From positions 1,922,001 to 1,986,000 of the forward strand of contig NC_134682.1 of assembly GCF_024713945.1 (NCBI RefSeq): DNA of 64,000 nt. The letters run 5' to 3'. Of the stretch, positions 24,048-38,000 are shown one piece after another. The first letter of the stretch is position 1. Each line of letters starts with the position of its first letter. The notes under the pieces are model-generated. The model was not told the origin of the DNA, ran no database searches, and worked only from the letters and a program-made list of their open reading frames with translations. Source of the DNA: Dermatophagoides farinae. Lineage: Eukaryota; Arthropoda; Arachnida; Sarcoptiformes; Pyroglyphidae. Position numbers and translations under genes: made by a program.

Positions 24048-27000
24048 ATGAATATAAATTCAGTTACGAAAACAGCAGCCGTACCAGTATTAAATATGGA
24101 TATGATGGATGATCATCATCATAATCAACATGGACATCATCATCATCATCATCATCAACATGGTAATCATCATGGCCATCAATATGTACATAATCATCCA
24201 TCGACAGCATCTTATTATCAATCGAATGCCGATCCATATATGGTATGAAAAAATTTAAAATTTTTTCTCAATTTTTTTCACCCTTTTTTTAAACTCAAAT
24301 AGACCGAATCACATTTACCATTACCAAGTCCACTACATTCATCAACAATAACAACTAGTCATCAATCTGCGATTAGCGATAATAATAATAAAATACAGCA
24401 ACAAAAACAACAAAAATCACTTGGTTCACCATTATCAACACAACCACAACCATACTCATTGTCAATATCGATGTCACCAGCGATATCACCTGTTCTACAT
24501 CATCATCATAATAATAACCATCTAACACCATCTCCCACAACATGTGCATCATCGGCAACTGTAAATGATTTGATTAGTTCTCAAAATAACAATAACAATA
24601 ATAATAATCGACAACAACAACAGCCACAGATTCAATTTATCAATAACAATAATACAAGCAACACCAGTAGTGGTAATAGTAATCATCATTTTGAATCACC
24701 ACCATTGACAACTACAACATATCTACCTGGAAATTCATTAGCCAGATCATCATCATCATCCGCAACCGATGTAGCTACCGGATCGATCATGTTGAATCAT
24801 CATCATCAACCCACTTTTATCAATGAAAGTATATCAACATCATCGACGCACATATCGGAAACAACATCGGATGCAAATACTAATTATGCCATTACACCTC
24901 CTTTACCACAACAATCGACCAATCTAAACCATCAACATCATCATCAACCACATCTTGGTCACGGAAATCATCATTTATTGAAGAATTCCACACCACATAA
25001 TTATCATGGTTCAATGGCCGGATGGAATCATCATAATCAACAACAACACCCAATTACCCCTGATTCACCACTGCCATCGTCAAATTTGAATGCTCGGCCT
25101 CAATCACGAATTAAATCATCGTCATCATCAAATCAGGCATATTCATCACAACAACAGCATCAACAACAGTTAGAAAATGATTGTTACCCATATATGGAAC
25201 TACAGAATTCGGATTCATATCTAACAACATCGATAAATCCGATTCACAACAATAATAAGAACGATGCATCATTCATGGTTAAAACGGCTATAATGAATCG
25301 AAAAATTCTGAACAATAGTACACAGATTCATAATCATCCAGAGCCGAAACAGCAGCAGCCCTTGAACTCTAATAATAATCAGATACAGCGATCAAAAATC
25401 GTAGACAAGCTAGCAAATGATGACAATGTGAATGAAACAAAAAATCGTCCATTTGAACGAAGAAATTTAATTATTTTCAAAATTATCGAACAGCTAGTCG
25501 ATCCATTAACAAAAACGGTAGTGAAAGAAAGTGTTCAAAAAAATGAAGAATTCGCTATTGATATTGGTCTTACCTCATTCGATGATTGGAAAAGTAATCA
25601 TAAAAACAATAATAATAATAATGATAATCTAAGTAATGTAAACAGTACAATGCTTAGCAATCGATCTCATGCCGGAAGCTCTGGTCTTTTAGCCGATGTT
25701 AGTTGTTTAACCGCAAATACAAAAAGTTCATGTTCAAATTCATTAATAGAATTATATGGTACAACTGATTCATCCATGGTCAATTCAACTTCATCAATTG
25801 ATATGATTGATGAAGATATGAAACCAATGGTCAAAAAATTGGATCAAACAGTGAAACAATCTAAAGATTCGAAAAAATCATCAGATAAAATCAATGTTGA
25901 TCAATTAGTGGATGAAAGTAAAGATAAGGAAGCAGCATCGGCATTATTATCATTACAAAAGACACCGATTAAAACACCTAAATCATCGACGATTAATCTT
26001 CATTCAACGACAAAAGGGAAAACAGTGGCTAATGATCAGTCAAAAACAATGGAAACAAAAAAATCAAATGATACTGATAATATTGTGATCGAACGACTTA
26101 AACCAGGTATGAAAATTATGGCCAAATGGAAGGATAAGAATTTTTATCCAGCCGAAACAGTAAAACAAAATGATACACATCGATGGATGGTACGTTTCGA
26201 AGATAATGCAACCAGGAGTCTTTTTGAAAATGAAATCATCCGAATCGAACATCTTGGTGAACCCAAACAAGAATTAATGGTAAAAATATCCGATGATTTA
26301 TGTAAAGCATCAGTGGTGAAAAAGATGGTCAAATTTGATAATAAAAATTATCGTTTCGAACTTGAACATTCGGATGAAGATGATCGTACCAAAGTGATTA
26401 AACAATATCAATTAAAAGATGTATTCCTTTATGGTGAACAAGGAACCATACTGTTGAATCGTTTCTCTAAACCAGCGATGATGGCAGCCGTTTTTGCTGA
26501 TGTTGATCTCGATAATATTGTTTCAGGTAAACGATCACGGAGTAAAAAACAAGAGGAAAAAAAGAAGCCATCGACGGATAAATCTGTCCCTTCCGATAGT
26601 TCGTCCGATAATATGGCCACAACAAATCAGACGAAAAAACGAAAAACCGCTAACAATATCAACAAGGAAGATCATGATCATCAATCTATAGTAACATCGA
26701 ATAATTCGATAACATCAAACCGAACTTTAAAAAATCATAACCTTACCAATTCATTGAAAACGAATCGATTAACATCAACAGTAGGACATTATCATGAACG
26801 ATCACTATCATTATCACCACCACCGATACGATCAGCCCGATCAATTGAATTGACAATACCGAAAAATGAATTGGAAAAAATTTTTGGCCCAATACCGAAA
26901 CTCGGTTCACGGTTATTTCAAAATCTGGCATTCATTCTGACTTGTGGAAATAATATCAACAACAATATTAACAATGATAATAATAGTAATGGTATGCTTG

Positions 27001-27850
27001 ATTCGAATGATTCGGATTCTAATCCTGAATGTTCCACGCCTTTCGACAAGACATATCTGATAAAACAGATTATCAATGGTAATGGCAAAGTTTATGAATC
27101 CTATGAAGAAATGAAGGTTTGTATCATATTAATTGTGTCGATATTTTTTTTAATTATTATTTTGAATTTGTTGTTACTGATTTTCAGAAATCATCATATG
27201 AATGTGTTTGTATAGCGGACACATATTCACGGTCGATTAAATTTATTCAATGTTTGGCCGGTGGTGTATCGATTGTTAGTCATCAATGGATTATTGAGTG
27301 CTGCCGTCAGAATCGAATTCTTGATCGTGAATCATATATATTACCAGCTGGTTATAGTATCATTACGAATGCATTATCATCGGATAAGTAAGTAAACAAT
27401 TTTCACAGTCCACCTCATTTACATTAATTTGTTATTGATTTTTTTTTCAAGGAGTACATTCAAAAGAAGTTCGGTTCTATTTAAAGGAACAAAATTTTAT
27501 TTCGGTTCAGAAACGCCTGAGAAATTGCAACAACTATGGTCGCCAGTATTGTTGGCTGCACAGACAACCATTGTACCAAATGATCCAAATATTCATAAAT
27601 CACTACAACGTAAGTACATTCGAACTATACATTCATTTATTTCAAAATCATATCATTTTGTCAAAAAAAAAAAACAGGTGGCCAAATCGAAATCGTGATT
27701 GGTGATGCTAGTTGCCCAGCCGCTTTGGTTTCAAAAATCAAACAGCTAAAAATACCAATCGTTGCCAGTGAATATATTGTACAATGTTTAATCAATGGCC
27801 GTAAATTACCATACGATGCATCGCCATTGTTTTCCTACTTACATAAATGA
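24048..27850 (+). CDS. TP53BP1: 53BP1 homologue, Tudor plus tandem BRCT
   Basis: Five exons (24048-24242, 24303-27116, 27188-27387, 27452-27609, 27678-27850) give 1179 residues; human 53BP1 has about 1970. The N-terminal half is low-complexity, rich in His, Gln, Asn and Ser. A tandem Tudor fold begins near residue 665 (PGMKIMAKWKDKNFYPAETV). It is followed near 799 by DLDNIVSGKRSRSK, close to the human stretch next to the ubiquitin-dependent recruitment motif. Two BRCT repeats close the protein (IKFIQCLAGGVSIVSHQWI; then IVASEYIVQCLINGRKLPYD). The human protein reads H4K20me2 and H2AK15ub at double-strand breaks. Introns are 60-71 bp. The Met at 24048 was taken as the first ATG of the frame; the N-terminus has no family support. 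Confidence 0.85.
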
Positions 27851-28546
27851 CACACCCATCATCAACTACATACAAAATACGCTCGACGATTCCATTCAAA
27901 CAACACACCACGATTCGAAGCAAAATAAATAAAAAAAAAATTTCCCTCTTTTATGTTTGCATCTAATACTTTCTCTCTCTCTCTCACCATTATATAAAAA
28001 TAATCGATTAAAAATAATTAGGAATTTGCAAATAATTAAAAATTTGTAAAAAAAAATTTAATAAGCAAAACTTCATTCCACAATATATTCCACATCGATG
28101 AATATTGAACCCTATAGAAAAAAAAATCAAATTCATGACAATGATGTTGGGTTTTGTTTGAATCACGTGATGAATATCTAAATCATTAATTGGTATATCA
28201 GTTGATGGATCAGTATATGAAATAATCAAACAATCGAAAAAATCACAAATCAGTACGAGAAAAAGCAGCGTCGGAAGCTATTTATGAATAGGAAGCTTGA
28301 ACACGACCACACACACACAACAACAACAACAACAACATCCAAAATGACGATGGTCATAGAAAAAGGTTTTGATGTGAGAAAAATATCTTCTTGGATAAAA
28401 TAAACAACAATAATGAATGTGAATCTCAGATTCAGTCACATGGGTTGTGATGGTAGTGTGTTGTCCATGATTATTTGTGAAATCGAATTGCTATGTTTGT
28501 TTCGTTTTTATTGCTTGATGATGACTCGGTAAGATTTATATTAATT
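27851..28546. other. Gap between convergent genes; two candidate exons inside
   Basis: Holds the 3' ends of the 53BP1 homologue (+) and ARIH1 (-). AATAAA occurs on the plus strand near 27925. CT-rich (27971-27985) and CA/CAA (28308-28335) repeats are present. A possible minus-strand exon pair at 28073-28277 is listed separately. Confidence 0.6.
28073..28277 (-). other. Candidate 3' exon pair of an unknown gene
   Basis: On the minus strand an acceptor (AAATAG) at 28278 opens 37 codons, 28277-28167, reading hydrophobic then acidic (CDFFDCLIISYTDPSTDIPI). A GT donor follows, a 55-bp intron with a pyrimidine run ending CTATAG, and 12 more codons with a TGA (28111-28073; GSIFIDVEYIVE). Both exons are in phase 0. 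I do not recognise the protein and could not find its upstream exons, so it may be an alternative end, a fossil exon or chance. Confidence 0.3.
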
Positions 28547-30570
28547 TCAAAGCTGATATTCCCATATGTCTTTATCATATCCTTCTTGAACATGGTCCAA
28601 TAAAGCTCGTCGTCGTGATTCACAATATCTACAATCAAGGAATTATCGATAATCAAATTTTGAAATTATTATAGTGAAGCTATGCTTACCTATGTTTATC
28701 TTGTACTTTTTGTTTGATCACTGTTATATTATCGCCTGTGATTTCTCGTTCGAGATATTCGGATAATTTTTCGGTGGCACTTTCCAGATCTCTTTGATTA
28801 TCTTCAAATATGATCGATTGATTATTTTTGATCAGATAATATGCAAATACATAAGTGTACATTAATGTTTGCCGACATTGACAAAGAACATCAACCGCTT
28901 TCTTTAGGAATTGTACTTCGATCCAGGACATGTTATGCTGTTGCATTTCCTCCATTTTCGCTTTGACCAATTCGTATAGTTTATGTTCAAATTTTAAACT
29001 TTGCATATGGTTCATATAACGATTACAATAAAACAGATATCGTTGTAATGCTGATCGAGATCTTTCCTGTGCATCACGAGCTGCTTTTGCTTCGTCTTCA
29101 TCATATCGATTACAGTTATACCATGAAGATCCATGTGGTTCCCAGGGTCCAAGACAGACCCAACAAAAGTCGGCTCGACAAGATTGATTTTTGCATATCT
29201 AAATTAAAGGAGTTATTACTCAATCAATTAAATTAGAATAAAAGATTCCTGCCTACCATATGATTACATCCACCATCTTTTTCGATTGTAACCTGACATT
29301 TTGGACATTCTTTCGTATTGGCCGCTATCCAATTCGATGTTTCACTATCATCATCGCATTTCTTTTTCCATTTTTTTAATAGATCACATTTTATTGGCTC
29401 ATGCCAATCTTCGCTGCATAAAACACTGAATGTTCACATAGATAATTAAGAATTAGCCATATCAATAGAATTGTGACTTTTTGTTTGGACTTACCAGAAA
29501 ACTTTACCACAATAGCATTTAACTGGCCTAAATGCTACATATTCAACTTGAATGACACGAGAACATTCAGGTTTTGGACACCAACGAAGTAGCCTGTTAC
29601 ACTGTATGTTATCAATCATTATCATCATCATTATTATTTAAAATTCTAAATGACGAATAAAAAATGGCAACTTACTTCGACAAAGCTATTAGTTATGAGA
29701 TGCTGATATCGCAATTTGACTTTGGGATCGTTAACCAGATTAAAAACAGTTTGATCATCGACCAAAATATCGCAATTATGTGCCGCACAACAAATTGATT
29801 GTCCTTGACCTTCTTCCATGATTTTCGTTGTCAGATAATTTGTCCAACATTCACGACAGAAACGATGTTCACATCCTAATCCAGTCATTAACTATTTAAT
29901 CGTACAACAACAAAAAATTATAAGCAAATGACCAACGCAAGAGCAAACCAAAAATATCACATACCGATGATGGATATTCCACACAGCAGATAATGCAAAA
30001 TTCATTTGCATGATATATTGGCTTCTGTTGTGAAAAATTTTAAATCAATTTAAAAATCAAAATCAATAACACACACACACAAATACCTTGATGGGACGAT
30101 AATTAGGGTTGACAATATGAGCATCATGAAATAATTGCGTTTGATCACCATCATAATATTTTTCATATAATTTTTCTTTATCCCATTTGAAATGATTCAA
30201 TAAAATTCGGGTGATCGTTTGAGGAAGCTAAACAAATATAATAAATCGATTAATTTAGAAAATTGAATTGATTAAAATATTTTATTACCTGAACAACAGT
30301 ATTGACTTCTTTGATCGTATCGTTCATATATCTCATTATATCTTCTGTGGTTAATACTTTAAATGGATAATCATCATCCATATCCATACCATCCGGCCGT
30401 TGTCGAATGGAATTACCGACATTAGTATCTAATGCTAATAATACACTATCATCATCAAGATCTTCATCATCATCATCGTCATCATCATCATCATCATCGG
30501 TGGTTAATGGTGGTGATGATTCATTAATCGAATCATCATCATCACAATGTTCATAATCGGACATTATCAT
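28547..30570 (-). CDS. ARIH1: Ariadne-1, RBR E3 ubiquitin ligase
   Basis: Eight exons on the minus strand (30570-30289, 30227-30087, 30024-29965, 29891-29676, 29601-29495, 29425-29257, 29198-28690, 28628-28547) join in phase to 521 residues; human ARIH1 has 557. An acidic Asp-rich N-terminus leads to a UBA-like region, then RING1 ([11 protein letters not shown] to [11 protein letters not shown]), the IBR domain, RING2 ([18 protein letters not shown]) with catalytic Cys C322, and the Ariadne domain ([19 protein letters not shown]). The family works with neddylated cullin-RING ligases and UBCH7 to attach the first ubiquitin. Conservation with the human protein is very high over RING2 and the Ariadne domain. 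Introns are 58-73 bp. Translation may start at 30570 or at the second Met at 30564 (MSDYEH). Confidence 0.96.
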
Positions 30571-32006
30571 TGAAAAGAAGAAATAAAAAATTCACAGAAA
30601 TAAATATTTATAAAAACAAAAAAAAAACTAAGAGATTCCTTTTTCCACGTTGTGATAAGACAAACAAAATATAAAAAATAAGAACTCGAACACACACACA
30701 CACACACAATGAGTAATGTTCCTATACTACACGATGAATTTGAAAATCAAAATCATCAAAGTAAAAATTGAATTGAATGAATTTATAATGATGATGAAAA
30801 CGAAATGAATTTCTTTTTTTTCAAGGATCAATCAGCCGTTTTTTTTAATATTATTTTCAATGATAACCACCAGTGGCCATTCAAAAATCAACGAACACAG
30901 CTCAAAATGTGATTGATTTCTCGATGATAATAAAATCGAAATATATATATATATATGGCAGCAATTCGAATTTTGAATATAATATATGTGATTTGATGAT
31001 AGAATATTCTTAACGATTTAATGCGATTCTATATTTGCTAATGTCGTTGTTTGTTGTCGATGATTTTAAATTTTATAGTAGTAAATATAGTTTATTTATC
31101 TTTACTGGATGTGATTGAGGTTCTTGTTTTTTTCTTCGCGTTGTAAAGGCAAAAAAAAAAGGACTACGAACTTGTTTCATTCGTTTACTGGTTGCGAAGA
31201 AGAATGATTGGATGTTGCGGAGAGGAGAAAAAAAACACATCACCATCACCATCACCATCACCACAACAATGACAATAACAATTCTCAACTATTCAGTTGA
31301 CTACTACACACAAACTATTAAGCGGCAATAGTATTTCTCAATGTTATTCATATATTGTTATATTCTGGCTCAACATACACAAACACACACACACACACAG
31401 ACAGACAGACAGACGTACATACATAATGTCAACATTTTTATTTGAATTCTGCTAGCAGTAATTTTTTTTTTTCAAAAAGTTAAGATTTCATCCACTAGAT
31501 GTAGCGTTAAACATTAATTTTTTTTAATATTTATAAAAACTATACTAATCTCATTTCATTTCATTTTTTTTCCCATTTTGAATGATTGAATTATTCATCG
31601 GTTTTATCAATAATCAATAATAATAACAATTTTAATTTCAATAGCTGAATTTTTTTTTGCTATAATGAATCGAAAATTGAAAATAATGCATGTGAATATA
31701 AACAGTTAATTTTATTTGGGTTCCAGAAAATTTGTATACAAGGAAAAAAAACAATTCTGGAGAAGTGGTATACGTCATAGATGACGGAAGGAAATTGTTC
31801 CAACACTTTTTTTTTCTCTCTCTCACGCATACTTGAAAAAAAATATTGTTCGAACGTCGAACTTATTCTACATCACTATAGAACAATAACATTTGCGATT
31901 ATTGATCCAGAAAAAAATTCACATCATGTGTTTTGTCATGTGAAATTCTTTATTTATTTATTTTTTTTACTTTGTTCATTAGCGAATTCTGTTGTTCATA
32001 CAAACA
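30571..32006. other. Divergent upstream region, ARIH1 and rhomboid gene
   Basis: No coding sequence seen. It holds CA repeats at 30690-30709 and 31383-31399, an AGAC repeat at 31398-31414 and an AT repeat near 30942-30956. CCACTAGATGTAGCGT at 31492-31507 resembles a CTCF-like motif seen at other promoters in the window. Any 5' UTR exons of the rhomboid gene would lie here. Confidence 0.55.
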
Positions 32007-34993
32007 ATGTTTGTCAGAAAGAAAAAATTGTCAAAAGAAAAAATTTTCACCAAGAAAAATGCGGTGAGTTTTTCTTTATTCATATATATGTTCTAGGTTA
32101 ATTTTAATTTTCTCATTATTATGACAGAAATGGATAAGATTATTTGAAAAGGTAAATTTTGTTCGTCAATTTGTTGCATAATTTTGACAGTTTTTTTTAC
32201 ACAGTTCGATCCGGAAGGAGCCGGACGAATATCTACAGAAGATTTTCTCATTGCAATTGATTCCAAAGATTTTCGTCAAGATCCTCGTGTGGCTCGTAAA
32301 CGTGCTGCACTTAAATCCAAAGTTCTTGAATATGGAACCAGTTTCATTACCATTGAAGAATTTATCGAAGTGGTAAGTGATGCGTGTTTTAATCACTTTT
32401 AAGTGTTACATTAATCGTCGGTATGGCTACACAATCTTTTGTGATTGGCATATTGTTGACCAACATTTCTTGTAATGGATCAACGATCCTAAGGGCTTTG
32501 AATTGAAATTCTTGTCCATTGAATTTTATTCTATAATCCCTGAGATATGGTTTGAGTATTAGCAATGAATCACCCGGTCTTGGGCCTTTGTTTTTGACCA
32601 GATCATAAACAAACAATGTTATTGTATGGCCCCGGGAATCAATCGTAATGTAAATGGAAGAGAAAAATAAATTATGCGGATCTGCAATATACGATACAAT
32701 TCGACAGACTAGTAGACAATCATTTGGTCCTTCACATAATTCGTCAATTAATTTTGTTTGACCATTGAAAAATTTTTTTTCATTTTGAAATTGACATTTC
32801 AATCTTGATTCTTCCGATTGTAGTTGTTCTTTAATACTGGCCAATTTTTTCGCTTTAATCACAGTCCTGTCCAATTTATTGCCCTGACAAATATCGGCAA
32901 ATAGATTAAGTAGTTGTTGTTTTTTATTCGAAAGTTCTAGCCATTCTGGATCATATCGATATGCATCATGTAAACATTTGATGGCTTGTTCAAATTCTTC
33001 ATCATATTGTAATACTGTACTATAGTTGAATAGAACATCCGATTTTGTGCGTACAATCGGATCATTTATTGCTTTTTGATAGGCTGATTTACAGCGGACC
33101 AATAAATCCGTTCTTGATCCAATAGATGACATGAAAAATAATGTTAGATAAGCATTGCCTAAAATTGCCCATGAATGATAATCATCCACATCATATTCAA
33201 GAGCTTTTTTAGCCAATTCAATACTTTTGACAATATTTTGATGTTTTTCTTCCATTGAATCACATCGATTTGATCGTAACATAATCGATAGATTGCGTAA
33301 GGCTCGTTTTTCCATCGGATTCATTTGTACAACTTTTTCAAAACAATTTTGTGCTAGATTTAGTTGACCTTTTTTAAAATAACATTCACCTAATTCAAGC
33401 CATGCTTGTTGATTATCTGGACGAAATTTTATCGATTTTGTCAATGTTTCAAATACGTTCGAATCATATTGATCACGTATGTTTAATAGCCATCCTTTTA
33501 GGAAATAATATTCTGCTTTGTCCACACCATCCGAATGATTTTCAAGTTCATCACAAATTACCTGTGTATAATTGTAGAAATCAATGTATTAATTGTCCAA
33601 AATGATTCAGAAAAAAACATACCTTGATTTTTATTTCAATAGCTGCCTGTTTTTGTGGCCATTCATTTTCGTTAATTTTTAGAAAATATTCATCACGATA
33701 CCGATATAGATCGGTAATTTTTTGACGTATTATTTCGAGGTCAGTTGACATTTTAATGTATTATTCTTTTCGTTTTAATTTTGACATGGAAAAAAATTCA
33801 ATTATTCAGGATGGGTCATTTTTTCATTGGCCATTTGTTTCACATCTAGAATTGTGAGCTCACGTTTAAGTGCCAATCATCTTCTCACTAGATGGTGCTA
33901 TGTGTTTTATTTTGAAAAATTCATAATTCTATATCGATTAAAGAATTTGAATTCGGTCTTTGAACCCATATCATCATTATTTAAAGATCCTGGCAATTGA
34001 TCATAATGTAACATATTTTAGTTGCTTATTTTTTCGAATTAATATTTACATAATATAATATAATCGAAAATTATTACACGCCAGAAGCTGCATAATTTTT
34101 TTAATTATTACGCATAAAAACAGCGATGAACTTTGAAACAAACAAACAAACAAACAGAGAAATTCATTGTTTGTTGTTTTATTAGACCTAGCTTATTATT
34201 TTGCCGACCAAGAATGCCAAAAATGGCTTTTTATTCATTCATGTATTTGGATGATTTTCATTTGCCTGCATCATGAATTGTTGGTTTCCTGTGCGACCAT
34301 AATCATCATTGATGATGACTTTTGTACGGTTTTTTTGTGTGTGTGTGTGTAGATGTGTGATATATGACTTTTTTTTCTTGTTTGACATGAACATGACATG
34401 TAATGGTTCTATCTGTCTGTGTGTGTGTATGATATGACCATATTTGTATAGTTTGTAATCATTATTACAAATATGGTGAATTGGTGTTTCATTTAGAACC
34501 AAATGCTATTTTTGAGTAGTTTTTGTTGTAGCTAAATAATAATGAATTGGCTAAATTGATCATTTTGTTGTCTAAGAATAAAATGAGATCATCATCATTA
34601 TTATCAATGGGAAGCCGAATTTTTCTAATTTTAATCGTTGATCACATCACGAATAATATATCAATGTTGTTGTTTTGTTATTTTCAAGATTTCTGACTGA
34701 CAAACAAACAACTAATCATAATTCCATCCAGAAATGATTAATGATAAATGTTTTCGAATGAGAGACCATAAGCCACTTTTTTTTCTCGATATTTTATTCA
34801 TCCATCCATATAAGTAGGATAATAAATGTTGCTGTTGGCACGTGTTTATCCTATGATGATGGTGATTGAAATTTATATGAATTTTTTTTCATATTTCTAA
34901 TTTCAAAATTTATCATCATCCATATTTTTTTCAATATAAATAGCTTACCATTGAAATATTTTCAATATTCAGTTTATTGTTCAGACTACCCGC

Positions 34994-35024
<31 letters not shown>

Positions 35025-38000
35025 ATGCATGAATGGCATACACATCCAGTTTCGAATGATTTTGAATTGTGAATTATCGTGTCAAATGAATAAGAGAAAA
35101 TTTTAGGGTTAAATTGGCTACACTAGTTAACCATAAATATAACTAGCTATAGCTAATTTATATTATGAATGAATAGATCCATTTCAAACAAACAAAACAT
35201 AAGCATAATCATTTTTTTTGTAGCTCAACAAAACTATATATAGTCATCATCAATGACTGATACTAAAAAGGGTTCATTGTTTTTGTTGTTGAAAAATTTT
35301 CTTTTTTTTTCTTTACTAACTACCTGTTGATATATTCATTCTATGTTCATTGGTTGTCTGTTGTTGTTGTTGTTGTTGGACCACACAGAATTTTTTTTCA
35401 ATGAAAACAATATAAATAATCAGAACAACCCTTTTTTGTTTTCTATGGAGAAATAAATGAATTTTTAGAAAAAAAAAACAAATGCCGCACAAAAAATGGC
35501 CCCTAGTTATTCTTTTTCTCTTATTATTCGATTTTTGTTTTCAGGTTGATTGGCTAAAGTTTATTTAGTTAGTCATATCTTTGATGGTTGTATGATGATA
35601 ATAATAATGATGATGATGATGATGATATGACCTTACCTGTCAAAACTCAATCAAACTGCATGTGATTTTTTCCTTTTGCTTAAGCAAAAAAGTTTTTAAA
35701 AAAATTAATTTCACCTGACTTGTATTTTTTTTTTGTTTTGTTTTATGGATTTCTTTATTTATTTTTCCAAACAAACGAGTGTATGTTTTTGTGATCGATA
35801 CTCCAAGTTTTCCTTTATTTTATTTTGCAATATGATCCAAGGTGTTCAGTATATCTATAGTGTGTTAACCCTTTTCAACAGAATGGTTTTGTCGACTTGT
35901 GTGGTTTATCTTTTTTTTGACATTATCATTAAAATCATTTTTTTTCTCAGTCTTTATTGTTTTGCTTGAACCAATTTTTTCCTTATTTGTTCATTATATA
36001 TATTTTGAACAATAAGCATCTGGTTGTTTGTTTGTTTGTTTGTATGCCGACAAACAAGAGAAAAAGAAAAAAAGGAAATTATCGAACAAAATTATTGAAT
36101 GTCTGATCGAACAATCAGAAAAGAATCGAATCAAAATCGATAAGGCGTGTCTTGTATGTATGTTACATGTTATTTGCTAATACCATACATCATGTATCTC
36201 GATTATTTTGATTTGATTTCTGATCAATCATCACATTCTTTTTTACATTCACATTAAACAACAACATTTGTCTTCAGGTTGTTGATTTCCATATAATCTT
36301 CTCGTTGTGAGCGATAATTTGCCAAAAAAAACAGAAATAATTCAAGACACACACATACACACAAAATACGAATGAATCAAACAACAAGGAACTACAAAAC
36401 CATTATCTTTGTATAATAATAGTAGTAGTAGTAGTAGTAGTATCTAGCCTATCTAAGTGTTTAGAATCATTTCGATCAATTCGTATTTGGCCGATAATCA
36501 TCATCAAGGTGATGATCATAAAAACGACCAAGAAGAAAAAGAAAAAAGATCCGCCAAAAGAATGAGGGAGAACTTAATTTTATTCGCTATATCTGATCTG
36601 ATTTTTATTCTTTTTTTTTTGTCCAGAAAAAAACTGCACCTTGTTTTTTTTTCGTTGTTGTTGTTGCCTTAGTTACAAATTCATTCATTTCTTTACTACA
36701 CACACACACACAAACATATATTGAGGCTGTCATGTATTACAGCATTCAAAATGATTTCAATCTTGTAATTGCAATTGGAATTTTTTCCTCCCCCACCACC
36801 ACAATTAACTTAACCGAAAAAAATCATCACCATAGATCGTGTTTTGGTTTTCTTTTTTTTCTGAAGTTTTCATTTGGTCACTTCATTTGCAGATGCAGTA
36901 GTACAGAACCATCTGATCGAAGATGAATTGGATCATCAAATAAACCAGAAAAAAATATCTAAACTAATCGATTCATTTGTTTGATACATTTGGCTATAAA
37001 CAATCTTTTTTTTCTGGTTTTGGTTTTTTTTTGTCCATTTGTTGTTTATGTGAACACATGGCCCATATGTACATGTCTATAGCCCTTGATGTTCGGTTGG
37101 TTGGATGGTTGATTTGATCGGTAATGATGGTGATGATGATGGTTTTTCAATGATGATGATGATGATCGTGTGTGGTATACATCTGTATGTTTCAAATGAC
37201 CAGAAGTCTGGCCATTCGTGTGTGTGTGTGTGTGTGTTTGAGTGTCTGGAAACATTTTTTTTTTTGGACCTAACCAATCAACCAACAGAGCAACAACTGG
37301 TGTTTTTATTTTCGTTCCTATTTTGTTCAAGAATTGTGTATCGAGTAAAAGAGAGAAATAGAGAAAAAAAAGTTCAATTAACTGGCCTCTTGACCGTTTT
37401 TTTTATTTCAACTTTTGGTCGGTCTTTTTGTTTTGTTTAGAGTTCAAATATATGTGTATGTAAACATTTGTTTGCGCCTTTTAATTTTCATTGATCAAAC
37501 TTTATTTTTATTTTTTATTTTATTTTTTTTTTTGATGTTTGCAAATTGGTAAAGAATTTTTTTTTTCATTATTATAATGATTTTCAGGTCCAATCGATCG
37601 TATCGATAATGTTCCAACTATTTTCATGATAATAATGACCATAATTCAAAAATGGCCATGCCTGTTTTTTCTTCTTACCATAGGTAATTGTAGCCAATGA
37701 TTGAAGATTATTGTACCGATGATGATAAAATTGGCATGCACACACACACACACACAAACACATCTGTTGTTATATGAACATCGATAACAAGGATGAATTG
37801 AGTGTTGATAGGTTGATGATAGAATATATAGATAATAATGATAATAATAATAATGTTGTTGATGTCTATGAATGTTCATATTTTCTTTTCAAGAAATTAT
37901 CGATATAAATAATAATGATGATATAATTCTATTTCGTTAGTAGTTGAAAGAAATAAAACTAGCCGCCACTGTTGTTGTATATATTGTTGTTTATGTTTAT

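Noticed and set aside
34239-34502. 87-codon minus-strand frame in the rhomboid intron
   Set aside because: Built on CA/TG repeats; no homology recognised.
37046-37440. Overlapping open frames of 66-111 codons on both strands
   Set aside because: Driven by the TG and GAT repeats at 37115-37240; no gene-like splice context.
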